Source: Sapria himalayana
Taxonomy: Eukaryota; Streptophyta; Magnoliopsida; Malpighiales; Rafflesiaceae
DNA length: 64,000 nucleotides
Assembly: GCA_029783825.1 (NCBI GenBank)
Contig: JAREIK010000379.1
Location: forward strand, 163,340 to 227,339
Direction: 5' to 3'
Part shown: positions 24,001 to 34,139 of the stretch, piece after piece
Layout: each line of letters begins with the position of its first letter
Position numbering within the stretch: position 1 is the stretch's first letter
Program-made: the position numbers and the translations under genes
The notes under the pieces: generated by a model
Seen by the model: the letters and a program-made list of their open reading frames with translations, nothing else
What the model was told of the DNA's origin: nothing
Database searches by the model: none

Positions 24001-24244
24001 AGTTCTAAAAATGATGAAGACAGTTTCTTCTCATGCTCATGAGAATCGGATGACTATCCCTGCTGTTGCTGCTTGCATGGCACCCTTGTTATTACCCTCT
24101 TTCATTGTGACAAATTGTGGGAAAAAGAATAAACGTGATGACATGAATGCCAATGCAGCTCAGCTTTTGGCGGCAACTACTGCAGTTAATACTGCTAAAG
24201 CCATCATTATTTTGTTATTAGAAGAGTATGACAACATCTTTGAG
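24001..24244 (+). CDS. REN1-like: Exon of a REN1-like RhoGAP (ROP GTPase activator)
   Basis: This is the end of a RhoGAP domain of the plant PH-RhoGAP (REN1) family. These proteins speed GTP hydrolysis by ROP GTPases and thereby limit ROP signalling at the plasma membrane, for example in tip growth. All 81 codons are open. Visible family blocks are LKMMKTVSSHAHENRMTI, AVAACMAPLLL, NAAQLLAA and AIIILLLEEYDNIFE. The exon is bounded by TTTTGCAG at its 5' side and GTATGC at 24245, and its first codon is split by the intron (phase 2). The usual RPLLAGE after APLLL is replaced by PSFIVTN, so the protein is diverged or the gene is decaying. No neighbouring exon was identified in the window. It may be one exon of a gene with very long introns, or an isolated fragment. 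Confidence 0.7.
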
Positions 24245-24577
24245 GTATGCAGCAAAGCAATGCTTGTATTATTATTGTCTTTGATATGCAATCTGGTTGT
24301 GATTTTTCTGATGTTTGTCCCATGTTCAAGTGGCATACGTATCAGCAACAAATTCTAAAATTTTTTGCTGGTACTTCATTAATGAAGTGTTTTTCTATTT
24401 AGTTGAATTTCATTTGCTTTTACTCTTATAACTGGTGTAATATTTATGCTTTTTTATTATATTATGTTTATGATGGGAACATCTATTCTGTGGGTTGTCC
24501 CAATTATTTATACCTATTTGTATAGAGGATTAGAGAATATATTTGTGGGTGTTGAGGTTTGTTATATTGAGCATCTG
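24245..24577 (+). other. Non-coding, probable intron start
   Basis: It follows the GT donor of the RhoGAP exon. It is T-rich, with no element recognised until the hAT terminus at 24578. Confidence 0.5.
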
Positions 24578-24635
24578 TGTTGCACGGATACTCCACTGGA
24601 CTGCCGTGGACACGGTACGGACATGCGTCAGATAC

Positions 24636-24741
24636 GTGTCCGATACGTCACGTGGCGTATTGTTGACAAATTTCGTATCCGATACGCCACGTGGCGTATT
24701 GTTGACAAATTTCGTATCCGATGCGCCACGTGGCGTATCGG
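24636..24741 (+). repeat. 39-bp tandem repeat (2.7 units) with CACGTG palindromes
   Basis: Units at 24636-24674, 24675-24713 and 24714-24741 (partial). Each carries CGTATTGTTGACAAATTTC and a palindrome around CACGTG. In unit 2 the perfect palindrome is ATACGCCACGTGGCGTAT. CACGTG is the plant G-box core bound by bZIP and bHLH factors. That it is bound here is only a possibility. Confidence 0.9.
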
Positions 24742-24809
24742 ACGTCCAGTGGCCAAAGTCGCCGCATGGGCGACGTTGGCCCTTGACACAGGCGGCGGGG
24801 GCGCGAATT

Positions 24810-24828
24810 GGGGGGGGGGGGGGGGGGG
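24810..24828 (+). repeat. Run of 19 G
   Basis: An uninterrupted G-run in otherwise AT-rich DNA. It could fold into a G-quadruplex. The length is likely uncertain because sequencing and assembly often miscount such runs. Confidence 0.85.
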
Positions 24829-24900
24829 AGTTCACGAATTATTGTGGGTCACTTAGGGTTTTGGTCCTCGGTGGAGTTCACGAAGGAGAAGAGTGAGATG

Positions 24901-25079
24901 AGAGAGAATATTTAATAAATTTTATTAAGATGGAAGAAACTATTTTTGAAAACATAATAGTTATTATATATATGATTTCGGGCAGTTCACATGTCATGCA
25001 TAATCAAACAATGTAAAAAAATAAACAATAAAAAGTAAATAAAATCTCATTATCTATTTTAAATTAGTAAATACATGTT
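24901..25079. other. AT-rich spacer
   Basis: No gene seen. It probably contains the polypurine tract and LTR remnants of the minus-strand copia relic that starts near 25080. Confidence 0.4.
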
Positions 25080-26500
25080 AGTAAAGATTCAACTTTGAAG
25101 AAAGAAAAATATTTTATGGTTTTCTGAGAGTATTTATGAAGATATCAAAAATTTATTTGCTGGTTGGTACATAAATAATAACTATCAAATTGTGATAGAC
25201 ATCTTTTTGTGTGAAATGATAATCATCTTTAATTTATTTTATCCGTTCCTAGAACATCAAGTTAGTAGCAATGTGTCGAATTCTCTAATTGTTATAGTAA
25301 GTCATCATCAACCTTTGAATTAGTAGGAAAAATTTTACAAAAAGTGATAGATCCATTGAAATTTATAAGTAATCGACATCATAGTTATATACTCTTTCTT
25401 TGTACTAGATTTAGAAATGATTATCTATTATTTATTTTTTTATGAGAAAATTATATTTTAGAAAAGTACAAAATCTTAAAGCTGATCTATCTCTGTGATC
25501 ATTGGAGCCCAATTGTAATCTGAATATATTTTTTTCTAGTTTTGCCCCTGATCTCTAAAGAAATCCTGTCCTAGAATCATCTTTGTTTTCCTAAAAATCT
25601 TGATAATTCTATTTATATAAGTATGTTTGAGAAAATTTAAGAAATTACTAAATATACTAATAACATAAGTGATATTTAGTTTAATCATTATCAGATAGTT
25701 CAAGTTTATTATGATTTTCTTATATTTGGTGAAATCAACTTGAGAATCTTTATGATCATTGCAGCCCAATTGAAATGTGAATATATTTCTTCCTAGTTTA
25801 CTCTTGATCTCAAAAAAAATTTTCATGTCCTAGAATCATCTTTATTTTCCTAAAAATCTTAATAATTATATTCATATACGTATGTTTGGGAAAATCTATG
25901 AAATTTATAAATATACTAATATATAAGTGATATTTAGTTTAATCATTGTAAGTTTAATTTTATTGTGATTCTTAAATTAAGTGAAATAAACTTGAGGATC
26001 GATATTTGTAAGCAAATACATGTTGGTTCAAGTGATGAGTTAATTGGTTCACATCTTGACATATTGAGGTCATACAAAACATCTAAATTTTATTTTTTTT
26101 TCAAAAATAAAGGTCATACCTTTTAACTATCCAACCTCAATACCTATGAAATATTTAATATATTCCAAATTGTTTATCTGAAACTCAATCTTTAGAAATA
26201 ATTAGCTAGTATATATCTAATTGATCATCTCGTATAATCAAAATATTATTAATATATACTACTAATATTATATATCGACTTCTTGATCTATGTCAAATAA
26301 TAATGAAAAAATTATTATCAATATAATCAAATACATTTGCTAAAGTTAAATATGGTAAGTGACAAAATTTTGCCAAACTACTCTTCAAGAGACATTTTTT
26401 GGGATATGAAAAATCTTTCACAATCTGTACATTATAAATAAATTATCATGAATAGTGAATCATAGTGACTATTATGTAAATACTCTTTCCTCAAAATTTT
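25080..26500 (-). pseudogene. Copia reverse transcriptase/RNase H relic
   Basis: The 3' part of a copia polyprotein on the minus strand. The clearest block is around 25536-25826: VDFTKYKKIIINLNYL, IKLNITYVISIFSNFLNFL and GQDFFRDQGQN, which follow the copia pattern of YxxLVGKLxYLTxTRPDI then SVVSQF and FKDxGH. Downstream (25140-25450) the minus strand gives SKSSTKKEY, the counterpart of the RNase H SRSSAEAEY block. The upstream reverse transcriptase (25990-26500) is barely readable. A stretch of about 256 bp is present twice. No function remains. Confidence 0.6.
25495..26005. repeat. Tandem duplication, about 256-bp unit
   Basis: Copies at about 25495-25750 and 25751-26005. Both contain TGATCATT, CCCAATTG, CTAGAATCATCTTT, TTTCCTAAAAATCTT and AAGTGATATTTAGTTTAATC. 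They are diverged and lie inside the copia relic, so the same protein segment is encoded twice. Confidence 0.8.
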
Positions 26501-26539
26501 TATGAAATATATTTTTTATATTTAGTTGATTCATGGTTC

Positions 26540-27118
26540 TAGAGGTGTCAAACGAGTCATGCCCTATCGGCATGACTCGTTTTTTGGTGGATTAGTATGG
26601 CCACCTTGTCGTGTTGGGCACAACCTAGTAAGGTAGTCATGTTATGTACGACATGGTATGACTTGTGTTATGTCAGCCCGCGATGCCGGGCCGATACTTT
26701 TAAGGGTAGAATCGAGTTGTGCATGCCGGATCGTGCCTGGAGCTAGGTCATGCCCAAAGTCGTGTCGTGCCAATTTTTGATTTTAAATTTTTAATTTGTA
26801 AATATTAAGTTATCCATAATGATTAATGACATAATAAAATAAAATGATTAACAAAAATTTTAATAATAAAAAATAACAAAATAATTTATCATTCAAAAAT
26901 AAAATAATATAACATAATATTCATCATAGTCAATTCCAATATCAATCCTTATTAGTATGCAAATCATCATTATCATCGTGTAATCATTTGATGGTATCAC
27001 AAGTGGTAAGTTTAATATCCTCAGAGTTACACGAGTCATCATCTGCCAGCAATTCCTACACTCTTGTTTCGACTCGTTCCTAGATGCCTGATACACTATC
27101 CCTTTCATTGGAATCAAA
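26540..27118 (-). mobile_element. hAT copy D, truncated 3' end
   Basis: It starts TAGAGGTGTCAAACGAG and has the GC-rich terminal region seen in copies A-C. The minus strand at about 26900-27110 resembles the transposase C-terminal region of copy A (34800-35050), including CATCATTATCATCG-like blocks. It is cut off at about 27119 by gypsy sequence. Confidence 0.65.
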
Positions 27119-27251
27119 TGCAGAATTATTAAAGGAGGGAAAAGTGGCCCAAGAAATGAGTGAGGATTCTATTGTTGAGACCCATTCTGATAAATATGAT
27201 ACTAGGCCCAAACGGGTAACCAAAAAACCAGCATACCTTAAGGATTATGTG
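27119..27251 (+). pseudogene. End of a Ty3-gypsy polyprotein
   Basis: Open for about 44 codons and ending RPKRVTKKPAYLKDYV then a stop. This is a typical C-terminal tail of plant gypsy polyproteins. It lies 56 bp upstream of an LTR, as expected for the 3' end of an element. Its upstream part is missing. Confidence 0.6.
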
Positions 27252-27307
27252 TAAGGATAGAATGAGATATTTTGTAGTGGGCCGCCATATTCATTCAGAA
27301 TGGGTGC

Positions 27308-27630
27308 TGTTGGGTATTAGGAGGTTAATTTGTAGGTGTCTCAATCAGGTTTGTTTGGGTATCAGTAAGGCATGTATGGTGGAGAATATATTGTGAGGGT
27401 ATTGTTAGTTTTTGGACAGATTGAGATATAGAGAGATATAGAGAGATATAGAAGTTTCTAAGTATTCTCTCATCTCATCTTCTTCATTCTTCCTCCCTCA
27501 ATTTTTCTACTCTGTTCCTACAATTATGTTAAATTTTTTTTGCTACATATTTGATTTAATTTTTGGGAATAAACACTCACTCAAAGAGTGTCTATGTTTG
27601 GGTTGAGTCTAATTGTAGGTACCCCAAACA
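27308..27630 (+). repeat. Ty3-gypsy LTR
   Basis: It begins TGTTGGGTATTAGG and ends CCCCAAACA (323 bp, TG to CA). It contains a short AGAGATAT tandem repeat (about 27422-27450). A polyprotein end precedes it and a gag start follows it, so one LTR serves two internal regions. Confidence 0.65.
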
Positions 27631-28487
27631 TATCAATGGTGCTCTCATTGGGTTTCTAACATAATGAAATTCACAAGTGCTGCGCAAAAATTTCAACAAT
27701 AATTGAGGGCTCAATCTGAAACAATCCAGTGCTAAATGTCAGATCATTCCCATTCATTACACAATATTTTCCAACAACACGATGTCGGTTTAAACAAAAT
27801 TGGCAAATCTTCGGGTTGAATGGCGCCAGACTACATCGCTGTGGGAAAACTCGAGTTCATTCGTCTCTGGCTCCTTGCAACTTGATAACAGTGGTAGCAA
27901 AATTTCTAACTCAGGCTTTTCGCGCTTTCAAGCTTGAGGTTCCTTGTTTTGATGGATCTGACCCAATTTGGTGGTTGTTCTGCGTAGAGGCTTTCTTTGA
28001 CTACTATGCTACCCCGAATGATTTATGCTTTTAAATCATTTCTTTTCATTTGGAAGGGCGTGCAGCAGCTTGGTTGAAATGGGCTTCTCGTAATAACCTC
28101 TTATCATCCTGACTGGAGTTTGTTACAGTGGTGCGACACCGTTTTGGTCCTGTCATCTTTGAAGACTTTGAAGGGAATCTCTCAAAACTCACTAAAATTG
28201 GGTTAGTTTCTGACTTACTAGCCGCTTTTGAGGATCTCATGAACAAAGTAACCGGCATTTTTGAGCCCCTCTTCAATCCGTTTTTTTAACACCAGCTTGA
28301 AACCAGTAATATGCTGGGAGTTACTTTTCAATCGATCGTCGTCTCTAATGGAGGCTTTTGCTCTCGCTTGAGCGTATGAGGCACGCAAGGAGGATTGTTG
28401 GACCTCTAGTTTTTTTGGGCTTTCTAGATCTCAACCTAGCCCAACACATACTACAAACCCAACCCAGTTGTCTACCTCTCAACCTAA
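27631..28487 (+). pseudogene. Ty3-gypsy leader and gag (frameshifted, truncated)
   Basis: The leader starts TATCAATGGTGCTCTCATTG just after the LTR, a common gypsy arrangement. The gag domain (Retrotrans_gag) is clear from about 27930: FKLEVPCFDGSDPIWW, FFDYYATPNDLC, then after a stop FHLEGRAAAWLKW (about 28047-28085) and VVRHRFGPVIFEDF. Gag would form the virus-like particle of the element. Stops near 28034 and 28110 break the frame, and the gene is cut at about 28487 by the start of another transposon. Confidence 0.75.
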
Positions 28488-30120
28488 GTAGCACGGACAC
28501 GGATACGGACACGAGGATACGACACGGCAGGATATAGAGACACGGCAAATTTCAAAAAACTAGGATACGGATACGGCTAGGATACGACATGAAAAAAAAT
28601 AAATACAAATATTATCCATTAACAGAAATTTAGATAAATAAAAAAAATGCTTAAACATTATTTTTACAAATATTCAAACACAAACATAAGAAATATTAAA
28701 ACAAAAGATTTGTATTTTCTTATGAATCAAACAAAATAGCTTTCAGTTCAGGTTCATCAAAAGAAAGATCTGTAATCTCGAGAATTCCAGCATTTTCAAT
28801 ATCTATTGATTAAAACCATCACCTCCAATGTCCCACATTTTAGATTCGCCTTCATTATAGTTTGGAGATCTCCTTGACAGAAGTCGAAGATTATTATGGA
28901 TATAAACTAAGTCTTCAGCTCTTTGTGGTGTCAACTTGTTTCTCTTCATGAAGTGAATAAAATTATAAGTGCTCTAATTTCTTTCACAACATGAGGATGA
29001 ACAAGGTTGTCCTAACAATTTTAATGCAATAAGTTGAAGCATCGGTGCAGCAGTTCCACGAACAACCCACCATTTAATAGGACTCATATACCATCTGTCT
29101 TTTATGGAATCACTTCTAGAAAAATTTTCCAAAAATGTTGAAAATATAGCATACTCGTCATTTGCTCTTTTCCTTTCACCTTCATTAGAAAAATCTCTCA
29201 AAATATTTTTTTTCTTTCTCTTACTATTTCTAAATCTCGATGCGGTGGAACACGATCACCAGACTCAACAAGCCATTGTTGACTTTAATACCTGCAAGTT
29301 ATGTTATAACATTAATTATAAAATATTAAACATCATAGAATATCATTTATATTAAAATTATCATAATCTACAATTTAAACTCTTAAGATTACCTTGAAAT
29401 TAAGGAATGAACAAGAGAATGTAAAGGTGTGTGGCTTTTATTCTATCTTTCCACCAAGATTTCATTCACAATATAAAAAAACATATATGTTAAAATACAT
29501 AGTAAATCATATAAGTTCAATTATAATTAAAACTTAAAAACTTTCAATCAAAATAATAAAAATTAAAAATTAAATTAAAAGTATACCTTGAATTATCTGT
29601 GGGGCTTTTATGTTCTTTCTTAAAAATAGTTTCCTTCACTTTTTCGATCATAGAATCCCACCACTCATAAATATTGTGAAGACAAGGTTTATCAGTGTCA
29701 GCTAATCGAAGCATCTCATAAATATGAGTTGTAAAGCTGAGGATATAATCTATATTCATCTAAAAGTCTTCATTTAAGATTTTATTCTTTATTTCTTTTG
29801 TTTTCACTAAATCATCATCTTTATACATTTTACATTCTTCACTTATCACTAATTGCTCCAAGCCTCTTTTTATTGTTTTAAATCGTTTAAGCATAACAAT
29901 AGTTGAAGCAAAACGTGTATCGGCTACTGAAAGTAATTTCAGCTTGCAATGATTATTAAACATTGATAATCTCATTGTATGATTCATAATGAAATTCTTG
30001 ATAAAAAAATATCACTTGATACTTGAGCGATCCAACCACACTGTTCCATCTTATGATCATATCTTAAGTATGTTGGTGTATAAATATTCTTCAAAGCAAG
30101 ATTATTGTATACCCTCGGAA
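28488..30120 (-). pseudogene. hAT transposase of the DUF659/hAT-C type (decayed)
   Basis: A second, distinct hAT family. The terminal region at 28488 begins TAGCACGGACACGGATACGG and is the 3' end. On the minus strand, N to C: MNHTMRLSMFNNHCKLKLLS (29925-29987), DTRFASTIVMLKRF, KIxNK region, NIDYILSFTTHIYEMLRLAD and CLHNIYEWWDSMIEKVK (29650-29760), then the hAT dimerisation domain with IKWWVVRGTA, LALKLLG-like IALKLLGQ and CSSSCCERN (28974-29090), and HFMKRNKLTPQRAEDLVYI (about 28900-28960). These blocks are typical of plant hAT transposases annotated as ribonuclease-H-like. Frameshifts separate them. The 5' end was not located. Confidence 0.75.
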
Positions 30121-31090
30121 ATTCAAAAAGCTTATTGTATTTTATTTTTAAGATGTAATATCTAACATCTTTTGTGAGTATGTCTCAATTTCTTACAAAG
30201 AGAGCATGTCACTATTGATTTCATTTCTATGGTGTGTCCTTACCAACTCTATATGCTCTCTTATTGAAATTGTGTGATTAAATAATTATAGTATTATGAT
30301 CAATGATAGTAATTCAACTTGATCTAGGTGTAACATTCGATGTTTGAGTCATCTTCTAATAAAGTTATCAGTGAAATAGAAATGCCCACCAAGAATTTAG
30401 GTTCGTAAAATAGCATATCGCTTTCCCAATGCCTATATATAAATAGTTGCATATTATCATTATATAAATAGAATATGCCCAAAAGAGCGTATTGGTTTAG
30501 AAAAATCTCTAATATTTTTTGTACAATGTCGTAAAAGTCAAATACATTGAGCATACTAAGATTAATTGATTACTAAATATGTAATAGTAATTATGTATCA
30601 ATCATCATTCACTTATCACTATCGACTTAAAGTAGGTATTCCAATAGGTGACCCGCATAAACTTAGGTCATGAACCAAATCCTTACTGATGTGTCACATA
30701 TGGAATATATATTTTCCTTTAATTTACTAGGTTATTCACTATGGACCCACACTCACATAACATAAGCAAAATTTTGCACAACAATTTTAAATTTTGAAAA
30801 CAATATTAAATGGACATAAAATATAAAACTATCATGGTTCTATGTCAAACTTTCAAAAACAAATATACCATGTAATTTTAATCACATAACTACTCATGCT
30901 AGAAATGATACTATTTAGATTTGTTTTTTATTTTTTTATTATATTATTTATTTTTTATTATTTTGTTAGTTTACTTTCATTGAGTTGTATCTTCAGATAA
31001 TTAAATTTTGAAATTATTTTAATTTCTATTCATGTTTGTTTACATGATTGAAAGATTGAGAAAATTTCTATTTAAAAGTGAGCATGGTAG

Positions 31091-31160
<70 letters not shown>

Positions 31161-31500
31161 GATATGATTTTCTTCAAAATGTTTAAGTTTATTAGGTATT
31201 TTGTATGTAAATTTTTTATTTGGTTATTTATCATTAGACATTAGCTAAGTTGAGAATAATTTACTATAACCTTGAGGATATTTCTATCTTAGAATGTGAG
31301 ACTTTTAAGTTAGGAAAGAATACTAGATTTTCCTATCTTGAATGCGAGTCAAATATAAGTAATGATTTAATTTATTTGATATCTTTAGATGTATAAGGAT
31401 ACAATAGAGATGTGATTAGATAAGTCTATGAATTTAATTATTTTTATTGATAAATATTCATGATATATATGAGTATATATTATTTAGAATTGATCACATG
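30121..31500. other. Unassigned AT-rich DNA
   Basis: No domain or terminal repeat was recognised. Part of it may be the 5' LTR and leader of the copia relic that follows, but no LTR pair could be matched. Confidence 0.4.
31095..31159. repeat. (TA)n microsatellite, about 32 units
   Basis: An uninterrupted TA run of about 65 bp. The tyrosine-isoleucine open frame across it is an artefact. Confidence 0.95.
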
Positions 31501-34076
31501 TATTTTTTTATATATATTTAAAAAAATAAAAAAATTTAATTTGATAAAATATTAAAAAAAATAAATGAATTAAATATATGTTAGGCTGGTTCAATACTTA
31601 TTATATGAATCATAAGGTTATATATTAATTTTTTTGTGCTGATATACCTCCACATAATTGGGATATTGAAAGGAATGATAAATATTTAATATAGATAGCC
31701 TAGACACTCTTATTTGTGAAAAGCATTACATAATATTTTTGAGAAAATATAATTTTAACTGCAAGCTCTCTTTAATTAGATATCATCTTATAGTCTTTTT
31801 TTAGCATGTACCTTTTTATATTTGATATCCGAGTGAGAAATTATTTAGTCTACTTTTTAGAGTTTTTAGTAATATTTTTTCTGTCCATCATATCTCCTCG
31901 TGATAGGACAAATTAGCTCTTGGGGTTTTGACGTGATTTCCATTTTAATAGAATTTTAGTGAATATTAAAGTTATCTTTTTTGAGCAAAATTTGCTTTTT
32001 AGCGAGTCTAGGAAGAGTGAGTCTAGAAATTATACTTGGACTCATTATTTTTTTTTTATTTTTAGTTTCACTTAGAAATCAAGTTAGTAGAGAGAGAGTT
32101 ATTTATTTTCTACATTTGAAGTTGTTGGTACACAATATGATGTTAATTTGATAGAGTTTTCAAATCTATTAATAACTGCATACCAAGTTGATTTTATAGA
32201 GTGAGTTTTCCAGGAAGAAAAATCTTTTTTAGGTCTAAATGACATAATAATTCATAAGTATTTTCTAGTACAAACTCGTGTTGAATTAGAAATTGAAAGA
32301 ATTGATTAACCAAGACTTAAAATATATACTAGGAGAATCGAACATGCCCATCATGATCAGATCTAAAATAAGCCTATTTGAGAAAATAAATGATCCTACA
32401 ATAAATATCTTTGATCTTAACTTTTATATTACCTTCCTGAAGAGAGAGATGAGTTATATTTAGTATTTAAGTTTATTGGTTTTATTGTACTATAATTTTG
32501 TTCATTTTTTTTTTGTTATTTTGTTTGATGATACTAAGATATCCTAGTTTATTTTAGAAATATTATCTCATCCAGAAGGATGTCATACAATATTAGAAGA
32601 GAGATATACTCAACTCTAATAGACATGAAAACTAGTACTACAATTTTTGGGATGATCTATTGTTGGTATATGTTAGTATTTACTGTGAAGATAAGTTCAG
32701 ATAAAAAAGTACATCTCCTTGACTCAATACTTATTGTGAGGGGGTTACTCAGATCCATGATATAAATTATTAGGATATTTTTTCTTTAGTTGTTAAGCTA
32801 GCCTTAGTATGAGTTCTTAATTTATTGACATCTCACAGATATAGGATATATTAACTAGACATAAAAAATATATTTATTCATGGTGACCTTAAGATAGAGG
32901 TGCATGTGGAAGTCACCTAGGCTGCTAGTAACATAATTAGTTATAGTTTGCAATTTGTAAAAATATTGTATGACTTAAAGTAGCCACTGAGAATTTGATT
33001 TGTAATGTTTTTATAATTAGTCATTATATTTTAGTTACATAAGTATGTTATAATTTTTTCTTTTATTTTTTGAAAGATTCATGATGACAGAGTGATTATA
33101 TAGTTTGTGTATGTAGATGATATTCTAATTATGTGAAATATTAAGTTGAAAATTATCTTATTTAATGAGTACTTTCAATCACAACACTAGATAAAAAATT
33201 TTGATAGATTCAAATGCTTTTTTGGTATAATGATGATATTTTATATGAGTGATACTATCTTGTCACATAGTAGGTATGTGATTGATATTTACACTGATGT
33301 TTGATATTTAAGTTGTCCATAAGTAGATACTCTTATTGATTTAGTTATTAATTTAACTCATGTTGTGATTTTTATTACTTATAAGAAAATCATTAAGAAG
33401 TTTAACTATTTGATAATGATCAAACTAGATATAGCATATTTAATTATTATAATTAGTTATTTTTTAGATTTATTTAGATAGATTCATCATATTGTAGTTT
33501 ATCTCATACTGCGATATGTGAAAAAATTTCCAAGACTTGAGATCTTTTTCAGTGTTAAGTGGCACTTATAAGCCAAATATTTATATTTGAGTTAGACACT
33601 TGCATGCTTGAGAAAGTCTATGATAGTGTTTTATACTTTTTTATAGGCAATCATGTCTCCTAAAAATGTAAAGGACTTATAATATTTTAAGATCTAGTAT
33701 AAAAATAGATTTCTGGATAATAATAATAGTTATTTAAGAGATACTTTTGATTTGGAAACTAATCTAGGAGATTGAATATTCATTTTCTACTTTTAATACT
33801 TCATTATTATAATAAGTATGCAACTAGGCATATAACCTTAAATCTAATTTTTCACATGCGGATGAAGCACATAAATATCTAGATCTTTATTGCTTGTTTC
33901 TTAGAGAGGTAATTTTGGATGAGATAATTGATATAGCTTACATGCATACAGCAAAGCAAGACATTTTTGCGAATGTCATGAAAATGTTCTAGCATATTTT
34001 TTTCTAATTCAAATTTAATGTTTGACTTTTATATACTAACTTGAGAGGGGGGTTGAAATTTATAATATTATAGTTA
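31500..34076 (+). pseudogene. Ty1-copia polyprotein relic
   Basis: Copia reverse transcriptase and RNase H on the plus strand, dense with stops. The catalytic motif YVDD is intact at 33110-33121 within FVYVDDIL. It is followed by KNFDRFKCFFGI (near 33195, normally the KDLG-LxYFLG block). IIKKFNYLIMIKLDIAYLII near 33390 matches the LxYLTxTRPDI block. DIFANVMKMF (near 33960) corresponds to ADIFTKAL. The end TNLRGG (near 34045) is followed by a polypurine stretch GAGAGGGG and what looks like the start of an LTR, cut at 34140 by hAT copy A. Earlier domains are not readable. Confidence 0.65.
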
Positions 34077-34139
34077 TTTTGTTATTACTTTTTTATTTTA
34101 TTACTTTATTGATGGGGGAAATTTTTCCATGGGTTCCCT

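Larger units (their letters stand above)
24578..24900. mobile_element. GC-rich hAT-type terminus with G-box repeats
   Basis: A GC-rich island starting TGTGTTGCACGGATACTCC and containing ACGGACATGC and TGTCCGATACG words. The GCACGGACACGG style resembles the end of the hAT element at 28488. It holds 39-bp tandem repeats, a long G-run, and then a short A/G-rich leader that looks like the 5' UTR of a transposon gene. The other end was not found, so superfamily assignment rests on resemblance alone. Confidence 0.45.

Noticed and set aside
24446..24896. Overlapping open frames on both strands near the G run
   Set aside because: They are produced by the GC-rich 39-bp repeats and the homopolymer and lack protein-like composition.
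31032..31244. Open frame with long Tyr-Ile run
   Set aside because: A translation of the TA microsatellite.
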